Of a stretch of DNA of 64,000 bases, positions 6,933 through 16,032 are shown piece by piece. Under the pieces are notes generated by a model, which saw nothing but the letters and a program-made list of their open reading frames with translations, was not told the DNA's origin and did not search any database. Both the position numbers and the translations under genes were made by a program. Each line of letters starts with the position of its first letter. Within the stretch, counting starts at the first letter, position 1. The stretch covers positions 64,792 through 128,791 of the forward strand of contig NZ_BLAD01000052.1 in NCBI RefSeq assembly GCF_009687845.1. Reading direction: 5' to 3'. The stretch is from Acrocarpospora corrugata. GTDB lineage: Bacteria > Actinomycetota > Actinomycetes > Streptosporangiales > Streptosporangiaceae.

Positions 6933-8858
6933 TCAGCCGACGTGGACCACCGGGCGGCGTTCTGTCTCGGGTTCCGCCTGGCGCAGCACCTCACGGGTGA
7001 GCGGCGGGATGTCGCCGCCGCCGAAGACTAGGTAGCGCAGCAGCGCGCCGATCGGGTTGCCCTCGGCGGCCCAGTGGTAGTAGACGTGCGGCGTCTTGCC
7101 GGTCTGGTCGCGCAGGTAGAGCAGCAGGGCCGCGATGGAGTTGGCGATGGAGGAACTCTCCATCCGCAGGACGCGGAAACCGTGCCGTTCCTCGCCGACG
7201 ACCCGCAGTTCGCCCGCGAACTCCGACGCGTCCGGGACGGTGACCTCCAGGAACAGCGGGCCCTCGGCGGCGCGCAGCCGGTGCAGCTCCCACGCCTCGC
7301 GGGCCTTGCCGACGTATTCGGCGCGGTCGCGCGCGTTCGGCTCGTTGGCGATCAGCCGGATCTCGCCGGCCTCGTTGATGAAGCGGCGGGCCAGGTCGTC
7401 CAGGGTGATGTGGGTGACCCGCAGTTCGGTGGAGCGGGTCGCCCGGGAGATCAGTGAGGTGACCACGATGGCCAGGACGAACAACAGGGCGATGACCAGG
7501 CCGTCGGGGCGCTCGATGATGTTGGCCACGGTGGCGTACGCGAAGATCAGCGTGATCACCGCGAACGGGATCGCGGTGCGGGTGCGGCCGGCCGTCCACG
7601 CCGACAGGGTGACCGCGACCGCGGCGGACAGGATCAGGGCCAGCACGCCGGTGGCGTACGCGCCGCCCTGGGATTCCACGTCGGCGCCGAAGAACAGGGT
7701 GAGGACGAAGGAGATGGCGGTGAAGACCAGGACCATCGGCCTGGCGGCGCGTGACCAGTCGGGGGCCATGCCGTACCGGGGGAGGTAGCGGGGCACGATG
7801 TTGAGCAGGCCGGCCAGCGCCGAGGCGCCGGCGAACCACAGGATGGCGATCGTGGACAGGTCGTAGGCGGTGCCGAACCAGTCGCCCAGGTACTCGTGGG
7901 CCAGGTAGGCCAGGGCGCGCCCGTTGGCCGCTCCGCCCTCGGCGAACTCCGCGGCGGGGATCAGCACGGTGGTGGCGAAGCTGGAGGTGATCAGGAAGAC
8001 GCTCATGATCAGCGCCGCCGTGGTCAGCAGCTTCTTGGCGCCCGCGATCCGCTGGGCCAGGTCGCCCTTGACCAGCGGCATCACGGCCACGCCCGTCTCG
8101 AAGCCGGACAGGCCCAGGGCGAGCTTCGGCATCACGTACAGCGCGACGGCGATCATCGCGATCGGGCTGGAGTGCTCGCTGGTCAGCGTCGCCCGCCAGT
8201 CGGTGACCAGCGCGGGATCGGCGAGGACGTGCCCCAGGGCCACGCCCACCACGACCACGTTCAGCACCAGATAGACGGCGACCAGCACGACCGCGATCGA
8301 GATGGCCTCGCTGAACCCCAGCAGGAACACCCCGCCCAGGGCGGCGATCAGCGCCAGGGTGACCGGCACCTGCCAGCCGGAGAAGAACTCCGGCACGAAC
8401 GGGTTGTGCAGCACGTGCGCGGTGGCGTCGGCCGCCGACAGAGTGATCGTCACGATGAACGCGGTGGCCACGAAACCGAGCAGGAACAGCACCAGCAGCT
8501 TGCCGCGCCAGCCGGGCAGCAGGCGCTCCAGCATCGACAGCGAACCCAGTCCGTGCGGGCTCTGCTCGGCGACCGCGCGGTAGGTCGGCAGCGCCCCGAA
8601 CAGGGTCAGCGCCACCAGCAGCACGGTGGCGATCGGGCTGAGCGCCCCGGCGGCCAGCGCCGCGATGCCCGGCTGGTAGCCCAAAGTGGAGAAATAGTCG
8701 ACGCCGGTCAGGCACATCACCTGCCACCAGGAATGCTGATGGGCCGGCGGCTCCTCGTGATACGGGCCGCTGGACGGCGACGCCGACCGTTGCAGGCCCT
8801 TCAGCAGCCAGCCGCGCAGCCTTGACTCGGGCGGAGTGGGGGGTGAGGTGGCTGCCAC
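6933..8858 (-). CDS. APC-superfamily amino acid/cation permease with cytoplasmic C-domain
   Basis: Large integral membrane transporter. The cytoplasmic N-terminus leads to [21 protein letters not shown], the conserved first helix of this APC subgroup. About twelve helices follow up to roughly residue 480 (for example [18 protein letters not shown] between helices). A soluble C-terminal domain of about 160 residues with beta-strand character ([20 protein letters not shown]) follows. I prefer GTG 8858 because GGGAGAA sits just upstream; ATG 8894 lacks a ribosome site. The encoded family includes proteins labelled amino acid transporters, and the large C-domain recalls KUP-like potassium transporters, so the substrate is open. 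Its stop lies 5 bp from the stop of the convergent glycosyltransferase gene. Confidence 0.82.
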   Translation of the reverse strand: MAATSPPTPPESRLRGWLLKGLQRSASPSSGPYHEEPPAHQHSWWQVMCLTGVDYFSTLGYQPGIAALAAGALSPIATVLLVALTLFGALPTYRAVAEQSPHGLGSLSMLERLLPGWRGKLLVLFLLGFVATAFIVTITLSAADATAHVLHNPFVPEFFSGWQVPVTLALIAALGGVFLLGFSEAISIAVVLVAVYLVLNVVVVGVALGHVLADPALVTDWRATLTSEHSSPIAMIAVALYVMPKLALGLSGFETGVAVMPLVKGDLAQRIAGAKKLLTTAALIMSVFLITSSFATTVLIPAAEFAEGGAANGRALAYLAHEYLGDWFGTAYDLSTIAILWFAGASALAGLLNIVPRYLPRYGMAPDWSRAARPMVLVFTAISFVLTLFFGADVESQGGAYATGVLALILSAAVAVTLSAWTAGRTRTAIPFAVITLIFAYATVANIIERPDGLVIALLFVLAIVVTSLISRATRSTELRVTHITLDDLARRFINEAGEIRLIANEPNARDRAEYVGKAREAWELHRLRAAEGPLFLEVTVPDASEFAGELRVVGEERHGFRVLRMESSSIANSIAALLLYLRDQTGKTPHVYYHWAAEGNPIGALLRYLVFGGGDIPPLTREVLRQAEPETERRPVVHVG

Positions 8859-8919
8859 GATTTCTCCCTGCTCGGTTGGCCGACAGGTGCTCATGGTGCA
8901 CCACGGCGGGAGTGTGGCG

Positions 8920-9861
8920 TCAGAGGTTCCGCGCCCAGGAGTGCAGGTTGTCGGCGAGTGCGGTGACCTCGGCCCGGAGTTCCGCCGGGCGTACGACGGT
9001 GAAGGGCCAGCCGAGGCCCGCCAGCATCTGGGCCATGCCGTCGAGGCGTTCGGCCCGGGCCAGGAGGCGGACGCCGGACTCTGTCTCGGTCAGGGAGGCG
9101 ACTGAGGGCGGGACGCGGCGTCGCACGTCCGTGAGCGGGGCGTGGAGGAGGACTTCGACTTCGTGCTGAAAGGGGACGCCGGCCAGGGAGGTCAGGACGT
9201 GGGCGACCGCGTTGAAGTCGTCCGGGGGCGCGAAAGTCGTGTCCAGGACCTCGACGGAGGCCACCCGGTCGAGGCGGAAGGTGCGCATGTCCTGGCGGAG
9301 GTGGTCCAGGCCGGTCACGTACCAGCGGGCGGAGTGCAGGACCAGGCCGTAGGGGTCCAGGTCGCGGGTGGTGGGGGCGCCGCGGAAGGAGCGGTACTCC
9401 ATGCGGACGCGGTGGCGGCGGCGGATCGCGTCGGCCAGGGAGAGCAGCGCCGACGCGGCGAGCGGCGGCGAGGCCGGGCGGTGGAAGGACAGGCCGACCG
9501 TTTCCGAGATCGCGCGCACGCGCTCGCCCAGCGTTTTGGGGAGGACGCGTTCGATCTTCGCCAGGGCGCTCTCCGTGCCCACCGCGACGCCGTTGTGCCG
9601 CCCGACCAGCAGGCCCAGCACCACCGCCGTCGCCTCGTCCTCCGACAGCATCAGCGGGGGCAGCTTGTAGCCGGGCAGCAGGCGGTAGCCGCCGTAACGG
9701 CCGCGTTCCGCCTGGACCGGCACGCCCAGCTCGGTCAGCCGGGCGGCGTAGCGGCGTATCGAGCGTTCGTCGACCTCCAGGCGGGTGGCCAGTTCCGGGC
9801 CGGTCAGGCCGGGGCGGGCCTGGAGCAGCTCCAGCATGGCCAGCACACGATTCGTCGTCAT
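8920..9861 (-). CDS. WYL-domain transcriptional regulator (HTH-11 + WYL)
   Basis: A 313-residue DNA-binding regulator. Residues 1-60 form the HTH_11/DeoR-like winged helix ([26 protein letters not shown] then [10 protein letters not shown]). The middle (about 140-225) is the WYL domain, a ligand-sensing fold ([33 protein letters not shown]). The C-terminus is the WCX extension. ATG 9861 overlaps a 27-bp dyad that extends toward the divergent hydrolase gene at 9919. This suggests the protein binds there and controls itself and the hydrolase. WYL proteins of this size are usual in actinobacteria and often respond to nucleic acids or small ligands; the ligand here is unknown. Confidence 0.88.
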   Translation of the reverse strand: MTTNRVLAMLELLQARPGLTGPELATRLEVDERSIRRYAARLTELGVPVQAERGRYGGYRLLPGYKLPPLMLSEDEATAVVLGLLVGRHNGVAVGTESALAKIERVLPKTLGERVRAISETVGLSFHRPASPPLAASALLSLADAIRRRHRVRMEYRSFRGAPTTRDLDPYGLVLHSARWYVTGLDHLRQDMRTFRLDRVASVEVLDTTFAPPDDFNAVAHVLTSLAGVPFQHEVEVLLHAPLTDVRRRVPPSVASLTETESGVRLLARAERLDGMAQMLAGLGWPFTVVRPAELRAEVTALADNLHSWARNL

Positions 9862-9886
9862 ATCAGGACCGATTCTGTCCGGATAT
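9860..9886. promoter_or_regulatory. 27-bp operator-like dyad between WYL regulator and hydrolase
   Basis: Arms ATATCAGGAC (9860-9869) and GTCCGGATAT (9877-9886) match at nine of ten positions around a 7-bp centre. The right arm also starts the perfect decamer GGATATATCC (9881-9890). The dyad covers the WYL start codon and sits 33 bp before the hydrolase start, which suits a shared repressor site. Confidence 0.6.
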
Positions 9887-9918
9887 ATCCATACAGTCGA
9901 GTCAACGAGAGGAGCGTT

Positions 9919-10638
9919 ATGAGTACTTTTGTTCTGGTTCCGGGGTTCTGGCTGGGGGCGTGGGCCTGGAAGGACGTCGTCGGCGAGCTCAGGAAGGCGG
10001 GGCACACCGCGTACCCGATCAGCCTGACCGGGCTCGCCGACCGCGCGCATCTGGCCTCGCCCGGCCTCACGCTCGACGACCACATCGACGACATCGTCAA
10101 CCTGGTGTCCTACGAGGACCTGCACGAGGTCATCCTGGTCGGGCACAGCGGCAGCGGCGGCGTGGTCACCGCCGCCGCCGACCGGATCCCCGACCGCGTC
10201 GCCCGCGTCGTGTACGTCGACAGCGGCCCGGTTCCGAATGGCATGGCCCAGATCGACCTGGTCGGCCGCGAAGCCGTGGAGGCGGCGCTCGTCGACGGCT
10301 ACCGTTTTCCCTTCGTCCCGCTGGAGGCCCAGGATCAGGGCACCCGGCTCGACGGGCTCACCCCGGAGATCAGGGAGCTGATGACCGCCAAGGCCACCGA
10401 CCAGCCGCTCGGCCCGATCAGCCAGCCCTTCTCCCTCACCGGCGCCGTCGACAAGCTCCCCAAGACGATCGTGAGCTGCATGTTCTCCGAGGCCGAGATT
10501 ACTGACCTGATGGCCCAGGGGCACCCCTACTTCGCGGCGGTGACCGGCCCCGAGTGGCAGATCCGCGAGTTCCCCACCAGCCACTGGCCGATGTTCTCCC
10601 GCCCGGCCGATCTCGCGGCGCTGCTGATGTCTTTGTAG
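9919..10638 (+). CDS. Alpha/beta hydrolase, MES-esterase-like
   Basis: A 239-residue cytoplasmic hydrolase with the full alpha/beta fold. The oxyanion-hole region is FVLVPGFWLGAWAW at residues 4-17. The nucleophile elbow is GHSGSG with Ser77. The catalytic His is probably in FPTSHWP near residue 224, with an Asp in the preceding strand (YVDSGP or a later loop). The pattern resembles the salicylate/methyl-ester esterase group and related small-molecule hydrolases. ATG 9919 has GAGAGGAG five bases upstream. It is transcribed away from the WYL regulator across a shared dyad and followed by two more dyads. Substrate unknown. Confidence 0.85.
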   Translation: MSTFVLVPGFWLGAWAWKDVVGELRKAGHTAYPISLTGLADRAHLASPGLTLDDHIDDIVNLVSYEDLHEVILVGHSGSGGVVTAAADRIPDRVARVVYVDSGPVPNGMAQIDLVGREAVEAALVDGYRFPFVPLEAQDQGTRLDGLTPEIRELMTAKATDQPLGPISQPFSLTGAVDKLPKTIVSCMFSEAEITDLMAQGHPYFAAVTGPEWQIREFPTSHWPMFSRPADLAALLMSL

Positions 10639-10668
10639 GACATTTGTCCTCCTCAATCGAGGATTGAG
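10637..10668. promoter_or_regulatory. Two adjacent dyads before the ABC/two-component operon
   Basis: AGGACA-tt-TGTCCT (10637-10650) overlaps the hydrolase stop codon. CTCAATC-gag-GATTGAG (10652-10668) lies just upstream of a probable promoter (ctgccg near 10673, TACCGT at 10697-10702, ATG at 10710). The second dyad is well placed for an activator, plausibly the response regulator encoded at the end of the operon. Confidence 0.45.
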
Positions 10669-10709
10669 CGGCCTGCCGGGCGTCCCGTGCGGAAAATACC
10701 GTTCTGACC

Positions 10710-11435
10710 ATGACAAACGCAGTCGTCCTCGACGACGTACGCAAGAGCTACCCGGATGTGACCGCCGTCGATGGCCTGTCGCTCACCGTCCCGGAAGGGC
10801 AGACGCTGGCCCTGCTCGGAGCCAACGGCGCGGGAAAGTCCACCGCCATCGGCATGCTGCTCGGCGTGATCGCGCCCGACTCGGGGCGGGCGCTGTTATA
10901 CGGGCGGGATCCGGCGCAGGCCGTACAGGCCGGGATGGTCGGCGCGATGCAGCAGGAGGGCGGCACACCCGGCCGGGTCACCGTCAAAGAGCTGCTGACC
11001 TTCATCAGAGCGACCTATCCGGACCCGATGCCCTTCGCCGACCTGGCCGCCATCGCGCAGGTCACCGGCCTGGAACGCAAACGCGTGGAGAGCCTGTCCG
11101 GCGGCCAGCGGCAGCGGGTGCGCTTCGCGATGGCGCTGGCGGGCGACCCCGGCCTGCTGGTCCTCGACGAGCCCACCGCCGCCCTGGACGTGCGGGCCAG
11201 GCGCGAGTTCTGGGCCGCCATGCGCCGCCTCAACGAACGGGGCAAGACCATCCTGTTCGCCACCCACTACCTGGAGGAGGCGGACCGGCACGCCGACCGC
11301 ATCGTCGTCCTGGCCGAGGGCCGGATCGCCGCGGAAGGCACCGGCGCCGACATCAGGGCGCGGGCCGAACTCGCCGCCGCCAGCCCGCTGGAGGACGCCT
11401 TCCTGGCCCTGACCTCGAAGGGAGAGGACCGGTGA
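10710..11435 (+). CDS. ABC transporter ATP-binding protein (DrrA/CcmA-like)
   Basis: Cytoplasmic ATPase of an ABC-2 export system. The Walker A motif is GANGAGKST (near residue 37), the Q-loop is AMQQEGGTPG, the signature is LSGGQRQRVRFAMAL (near 131), Walker B is LLVLDEPTAALD, and the H-loop is ATHYLEE. At 241 residues it has no extra C-terminal domain. A TACCGT -10 ends seven bases before the ATG, so the mRNA is probably leaderless. Its stop overlaps the permease start by 4 bp (GTGA). The ATPase, permease, histidine kinase and response regulator are translationally coupled, an arrangement typical of exporters that defend against cell-envelope stress or lipid change. Confidence 0.92.
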   Translation: MTNAVVLDDVRKSYPDVTAVDGLSLTVPEGQTLALLGANGAGKSTAIGMLLGVIAPDSGRALLYGRDPAQAVQAGMVGAMQQEGGTPGRVTVKELLTFIRATYPDPMPFADLAAIAQVTGLERKRVESLSGGQRQRVRFAMALAGDPGLLVLDEPTAALDVRARREFWAAMRRLNERGKTILFATHYLEEADRHADRIVVLAEGRIAAEGTGADIRARAELAAASPLEDAFLALTSKGEDR

Positions 11436-12157
11436 TCGCCTACATCCGGCTGGAGACCCGCAAGATGATGCGGGACACCGGCTACGTGACCATGGGCCTG
11501 GCCATCCCGGTGACCATGTATCTGCTGTTCACCACCCTCGCCCTGCCCCCCGAGGCGCGCGCCGGGGGCGCGCTCTGGTCCATGGTCGCCATGGCCGCGT
11601 ACGGCGCGCTCGGCGGCGTCTTCAGCAACGGCACCGGCATCGCCGAGGACAAGGCGCTCGGCTGGATGCGGCAGCTCCGCATCACCCCGATCACCCCGTT
11701 CCACGTCATCGCCGGGAAAACCGCCACCGCCGCGATCATCGTCGTCCCGTCCATCGCGCTCGTCCTCGCCGCCGGCGCCCTGATCAACCGGGTCAGCCTC
11801 GACCCCGCCCAGTGGCTCACCGTCGCCGCCCTGCTCTGGGCCGGCACCATCCCGTTCAGCCTGTTCGCCCTCGGCAACGGCTACCTGCTCTCCCCGCAGA
11901 ACGCCGCCACCGCCAACCTGGCCACCTACATCGGCATGTCCGCCCTCGGCGGCCTCTGGTTCCCCACCACCAACTTCCCCGCCTGGCTCGGCGCCGCCGC
12001 GACCTGGACGCCGGTCAACAACTACGCCAACCTGTCGTGGAGCGTCGCCTTCGACCACTCCCCCGACCCGCGCTCCGCCCTGGTGCTCCTGGCCTGGACG
12101 GCGCTGGCCGCCGGCTACGCCCGCCGCGGTTACCTCCGCTCCGGGCGCATGGTCTGA
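11432..12157 (+). CDS. ABC-2 type permease
   Basis: A 241-residue membrane partner of the ATPase just upstream. It has about six transmembrane helices, starting with YVTMGLAIPVTMYLLFTTLAL after a short basic N-terminus. The central region carries GIAEDKALGWMRQLRITPITPFHVIAGK, a cytoplasmic loop usual in ABC-2 permeases. The C-terminal half (AATANLATYIGMSALGGLWF, then FPAWLGAAATWTPVNNY) is typical of drug and lipid exporters. Start GTG 11432 overlaps the previous stop; its own TGA shares one base with the kinase ATG. The transported compound is unknown. Confidence 0.88.
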   Translation: MIAYIRLETRKMMRDTGYVTMGLAIPVTMYLLFTTLALPPEARAGGALWSMVAMAAYGALGGVFSNGTGIAEDKALGWMRQLRITPITPFHVIAGKTATAAIIVVPSIALVLAAGALINRVSLDPAQWLTVAALLWAGTIPFSLFALGNGYLLSPQNAATANLATYIGMSALGGLWFPTTNFPAWLGAAATWTPVNNYANLSWSVAFDHSPDPRSALVLLAWTALAAGYARRGYLRSGRMV

Positions 12158-13215
12158 TGGAAGCCGTGCGCACCCCCGACTCGGCCGGCATGTACGTGTG
12201 GGTCCTGCTCTGCGGGTTCCCCATCGCCGAGATCATCGCCGGCGGGCACCGGCCGCTCTGGCTGGCCTGGCCCGCGATCGCCGCCGTGGCCGCCCTCTAC
12301 CTGTGGACCATCAGGCTCGCCTTCGCCGATCGGGCGCGGGCCGTCAGGATCGCCCTGCCCGCCCTGCTCGTGGTCGGCGTCGCCGCCAGCGTCGCCTTCC
12401 AGGGCGCCTGGTCGTTCGTGCTCACCATGGTGGCGATCGCCGTCGGCATCACGGTCCGGGCCGCCCGCGGCATCCTGTTGATGCTCGCCCTCGCCGCGGT
12501 CGCCGTCGCCGTGTCGGCCGACTTCGGCCCGCTCGCGATGGGGTTCTCCGCCTGGGGCGTGTTCGTCGCCGGGCTCATCCCGTGGATCATCGTCCAGCTC
12601 TGGGGCACCATCCGCGAGCTCACCGAGACCCGCCGCGAACTGGCCAGGGTCGCCGTCTCCGAGGAACGGCTGCGCTTCTCCCGCGACCTGCACGACCTGC
12701 TCGGCCACACCCTCTCGGTGATGGTCGTCAAAGCCGAGGCGGTCCGCCGCCTGGCCCCCGGCGACGGCGCGGCCGCCGCCCGGCAGGCCGCCGACATCGA
12801 GCAGATCGGCCGCCAGGCCCTGGCCGAGGTGCGCGCCGCCGTCACCGGCTACCGGGGGCGCGGCCTGGACGCGGAACTCGCCGCCGCCCGCGACGTCCTC
12901 ACCGACGCGGGCGTCGACCTGCTCGTCCAGGCCCCCGAGGTACGGCTCCCGCCGGAGACCGACGCCCTGCTCGGCTGGGCCGTGCGCGAAGGGGTGACCA
13001 ACGTGATCCGGCACAGCGCCGCCCGCTCCTGCCGGATCACCCTCAGCCGGGCCGGCGAACTGGAACTGGAGATCCTCGACGACGGGCGGGGGGCGCGCGA
13101 ACCGGTGGAGGGGCACGGGCTGGGCGGGCTGCGGGAACGGGTCGAGGCGGCCGGGGGGCGGCTGGCCGTGACCGGGGCCGACGGGTTCCGGCTGCGGGTT
13201 ACCGTACCGGCATGA
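12157..13215 (+). CDS. Sensor histidine kinase, DesK/NarL-partner type
   Basis: Membrane sensor kinase of 352 residues. Four to five helices fill residues 10-150 with no large extracytoplasmic domain, as in intramembrane-sensing or DesK-like kinases. The dimerisation/phosphoacceptor motif is RFSRDLHDLLGHTLSVMVVKAEA (HisKA_3, His in RDLHDLLGH). The ATPase domain shows an N-box (REGVTNVIRHSAARS), the G1 box LDDGRGA, and the G2 box GHGLGGLRERV. It is flanked by an ABC-2 exporter and its response regulator with 1-bp and 4-bp overlaps. By analogy it may sense membrane state or a compound the exporter handles; the signal is not evident. Confidence 0.9.
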   Translation: MEAVRTPDSAGMYVWVLLCGFPIAEIIAGGHRPLWLAWPAIAAVAALYLWTIRLAFADRARAVRIALPALLVVGVAASVAFQGAWSFVLTMVAIAVGITVRAARGILLMLALAAVAVAVSADFGPLAMGFSAWGVFVAGLIPWIIVQLWGTIRELTETRRELARVAVSEERLRFSRDLHDLLGHTLSVMVVKAEAVRRLAPGDGAAAARQAADIEQIGRQALAEVRAAVTGYRGRGLDAELAAARDVLTDAGVDLLVQAPEVRLPPETDALLGWAVREGVTNVIRHSAARSCRITLSRAGELELEILDDGRGAREPVEGHGLGGLRERVEAAGGRLAVTGADGFRLRVTVPA

Positions 13216-13817
13216 TCAGAGTGCTGCTGGCCGAGGACCAGACCATGATGCGCGGCGCGCTCGCCCTGCTGCTCGGCCTGGAGCCGGACATGGAGGTGGT
13301 CGCGCAGGTCGGCGACGGGGACGCGGTGGTGGCCGCCGCGCTGGACTCCCGGCCGGACGTGGCCCTGCTCGACATCGAGATGCCCGGCCGGAGCGGCCTG
13401 GACGCCGCCGCCGACCTGCGCGAGCGGGTGCCGGAATGCAGGGTGCTGATCCTCACCACCTTCGGCCGCCCCGGCTACCTGCGCCGCGCCATGGAGGCCG
13501 GCGCGTACGGCTTCGTGGTCAAGGACGGCCCGGTCGAGGAGCTCGCCGCGACCATCCGCCGGGTCCTGGCCGGGGAACGCGTGATCGACCCGGCCCTGGC
13601 CGCGGCGGCGCTCAGCACCGGCCCGAGCCCGCTCACCGACCGGGAACGCGACGTGCTCGCGGTCGCCGGGGACGGCTCGACGATCGCGGACATCGCGGCC
13701 CGGCTGCACCTGTCGGAGAGCACGGTCCGCAACTACCTGTCCGCGGCCATCGGCAAGACCGGCACCCGCAACCGGGTCGAGGCGGCCAGGCTGGCCCGCC
13801 GCAACGGCTGGCTGTGA
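13212..13817 (+). CDS. NarL/DesR-family response regulator
   Basis: A 201-residue transcription factor. The receiver domain spans 1-120 with acidic residues AEDQ, phospho-acceptor Asp in VALLDIEMPG (near residue 56), the conserved Thr in ILTTFG, and Lys in FVVKDG. The LuxR-type helix-turn-helix is at 140-200 (LTDRERDVLAVAGDGSTIAD followed by LHLSESTVRNYLSAAI). The ATG overlaps the kinase stop. It probably binds the CTCAATC/GATTGAG dyad before the operon (inference). The gene end is 4 bp from the stop of the convergent SGNH hydrolase gene. Confidence 0.9.
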   Translation: MIRVLLAEDQTMMRGALALLLGLEPDMEVVAQVGDGDAVVAAALDSRPDVALLDIEMPGRSGLDAAADLRERVPECRVLILTTFGRPGYLRRAMEAGAYGFVVKDGPVEELAATIRRVLAGERVIDPALAAAALSTGPSPLTDRERDVLAVAGDGSTIADIAARLHLSESTVRNYLSAAIGKTGTRNRVEAARLARRNGWL

Positions 13818-13820
13818 CGC

Positions 13821-14639
13821 TCACCCCACGGCATGGGCGGCCACGTCCTTGAAGGTGACCTCGGCCAGGGCCCGCTGGCCCGCGGCGTTCGGGTGGAAGA
13901 AGTCCCAGCCGCTGACCTGGCCGAGCGTGAACGGGTAGCCGAACAGGGCGCCGCCGTCGTAGCGGCAGGCCGGGCCGTACGCGGCGCAGGCCGCCGCCAG
14001 CTCGGCGTTGTACGCCACGACGCGCGCCCGCACCCTGTCCCTGCGCTCCTCGTCCTTCTTCGCCTTCGACGCCGGATTGGCCAGCAGCGCCTGGCAGACC
14101 CCGCCGATCGACCAGAACGTGCGCGCCAGCACGTTGGCCTTCCCGACCCGCCACAGGTGCTTGACGTCCGGGATGCTGGCCACGAACACCTGCGCCCCGC
14201 CCGGCCGCAGCTCCCGCAGCGCCGCCGTGATCCGCTGCCGGTAGGTGGCGACCGCCGTCATCGACTGCTCCGAGCGTGTGCAGACGTCGTTGGCGCCGAT
14301 CAGGATCGTGACGTAGGTGGCCTTGGCCGCTACCGCCTCGCGTACCTGCCCGAGCAGGTCGGCACTGGTCGACCCGGACTCGGCGAAGTTCAGATTGCGG
14401 CCCATGACGTCCGCTCCGGCGGCCAGCATGCGCAGATAGTGACTGTTGACGTCGGCATGGTCCCCCGCCGACCAGGAGCGCGACGGGCAGTCGACGAACC
14501 AGCCGCAGGCGTTGAACCCGACGCTGATCGAATCCCCCAGCGCCACCAGAATCACCGGCTCACGGGGAGCCGCGGCCGCCGCCGTAGCCGGCCAGCACAG
14601 CGTCACAGCGGCGAACACGGGCATGATCTTCCTGATCAC
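13821..14639 (-). CDS. Secreted SGNH/GDSL-type hydrolase
   Basis: Exported esterase-like enzyme. The N-terminus is a signal peptide (IRKIMPVFAAVTLCWPATAAAAA, probable cleavage after Ala-Ala-Ala). Block I is GDSISVGFNACGW with the nucleophilic Ser. Block III is ILIGANDVC with the oxyanion Asn. Block V is GWDFFHPNAAGQ with the catalytic Asp and His. Six cysteines (CGW, DCPS, VCTR, VCQA, ACAAYG, ACRY) could form disulfides, which suits secretion. I chose GTG 14639 because GGAGG lies five bases upstream; GTG 14645 would overlap that site. Known relatives include Streptomyces lipases and carbohydrate esterases; the substrate is unclear. Confidence 0.87.
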   Translation of the reverse strand: MIRKIMPVFAAVTLCWPATAAAAAPREPVILVALGDSISVGFNACGWFVDCPSRSWSAGDHADVNSHYLRMLAAGADVMGRNLNFAESGSTSADLLGQVREAVAAKATYVTILIGANDVCTRSEQSMTAVATYRQRITAALRELRPGGAQVFVASIPDVKHLWRVGKANVLARTFWSIGGVCQALLANPASKAKKDEERRDRVRARVVAYNAELAAACAAYGPACRYDGGALFGYPFTLGQVSGWDFFHPNAAGQRALAEVTFKDVAAHAVG

Positions 14640-14792
14640 GGACACCTCCGGGTGCCCAAGGTAGAGATCACGAAGAGGTCTGCTCTATCACCGTCCGGGC
14701 AGTCGTCGCTTCCATGACCAAGTTCCTATCGCCACTTGACGTGGAGCCCCCGCCCAAGGGGCACCCAATGTCGAACACGTTCAGTTTCTGCG

Positions 14793-14806
14793 TAGAGTGT
14801 GTGGAG
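14793..14806 (+). promoter_or_regulatory. -10 element and leaderless start for menF
   Basis: TAGAGT at 14793-14798 is followed by seven bases and GTG 14806. The same spacing recurs at many genes in this window, which points to transcription starting at the start codon. The -35 region (tgtcga near 14769) is weak. Confidence 0.45.
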
Positions 14807-16026
14807 TGAGTGTCGCTCTCGGACTAAAACGTCCCATGGTGGTTCGCACGGTTCCGGTAGGCGACCCCGGGGACCTGATCGCGCGCCTCCCCGACAACGC
14901 CCCCTTCGCGTGGGTCCGGCACGGCGACGGCCTGGTCGGCTGGGGCGAGGCGGCCCGCGTCACCGTCCCGCACGGCCCCGGCCGGTTCGCCTGGGCCCGC
15001 GCCTGGCTCACCTCGATCTTCCGCGCCGCCGACATCCACGACCCGGTCGGCCTGCCCGGCTCAGGCCCGGTCGCCTTCGGCTCCTTCACCTTCGACCCCG
15101 ACTCGGCCGGCTCCACCCTCGTCGTCCCCAAGACCGTGCTGGCCCGCCGCGACGGCCGCGCCTGGCTGACCACCATCGGCGAGGACACCCTCGACCTGGT
15201 CACCCCCGTCCGCACCCCCGGCCGGATCCGCTACAGCGACGGCGCGCTCACCACCATGGAGTGGGAGCACGCGGTCGCCACCGCGGTCAAGGAGATCAAC
15301 AGCGGCCGGCTCGACAAGGTCGTGCTGGCCCGCGACCTGATCGCCACCGCCGACCGCAGGATCGACCCGCGCGCCCTGCTGGCCCGGCTGGCCGCCCGCT
15401 ACCCCGAGTGCTACACCTTCTCCATCGGCGGCCCGGCGGGCGGACTGGTCGGCGCGACCCCCGAACTCCTGGTCCGGCACACCGGCCGGGCCATCGAGTC
15501 ACTGGTCCTGGCCGGGACCTCACCGAGCGGCGCCGACCCGGCCGAACTGTTCGGCTCCGCCAAGAACCGGTACGAGCACGCCTGCGCGGTCGCCTCCGTC
15601 CGGGACGCGCTGGCCACGCTCTGCGGCACCCTGGACGTGCCCGACGACCCGGAATTACTTGTGCTGCCCAACGTGCAGCACCTGGCCAGCCGCGTCACCG
15701 GGCGGCTCTCTGACGGCGCGTCCGTGCTGGACGTGGTCGCCGCCATGCACCCCACCGCCGCCGTCGGCGGCACCCCCACCGCGACCGCGCTGGAGGTCAT
15801 CCGCGAACGCGAGGACATGGACCGCGGCGGCTACGCAGGCCCGGTCGGCTGGATCGACGCCCGCGGCGACGGCGAATGGGGCATCGCCCTGCGCTGCGCC
15901 GCCATCACCGGCGACCGCGCCCGCCTGTTCGCCGGCTGCGGCATCATGGGCGGCTCCGACCCGGCCGGCGAACTCGCCGAGGCCCAGGCCAAGCTGCGGG
16001 TCATGCGGTACGCGCTGGAGGGGTGA
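14806..16026 (+). CDS. menF: Isochorismate synthase
   Basis: Chorismate-using enzyme that makes isochorismate, the first committed step toward menaquinone (or siderophores). The C-terminal chorismate-binding domain is complete: EWEHAVATAVKEINSG, KVVLARD, ATPELLVRH, SLVLAGTSPSG, the core HPTAAVGGTPTATAL, and GYAGPVGWIDARGDGEW then CGIM.GSDP for metal and chorismate. The isochorismate synthase Lys sits in the KVVLARD stretch. At about 406 residues it is usual for MenF/EntC/DhbC. GTG 14806 is favoured by the upstream TAGAGT; GTG 14797 is also in frame. MenD, MenC and MenE are encoded within 7 kb and there are no siderophore genes, so menaquinone is the likely product. Confidence 0.88.
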   Translation: MSVALGLKRPMVVRTVPVGDPGDLIARLPDNAPFAWVRHGDGLVGWGEAARVTVPHGPGRFAWARAWLTSIFRAADIHDPVGLPGSGPVAFGSFTFDPDSAGSTLVVPKTVLARRDGRAWLTTIGEDTLDLVTPVRTPGRIRYSDGALTTMEWEHAVATAVKEINSGRLDKVVLARDLIATADRRIDPRALLARLAARYPECYTFSIGGPAGGLVGATPELLVRHTGRAIESLVLAGTSPSGADPAELFGSAKNRYEHACAVASVRDALATLCGTLDVPDDPELLVLPNVQHLASRVTGRLSDGASVLDVVAAMHPTAAVGGTPTATALEVIREREDMDRGGYAGPVGWIDARGDGEWGIALRCAAITGDRARLFAGCGIMGGSDPAGELAEAQAKLRVMRYALEG

Positions 16027-16032
16027 CCCCCG

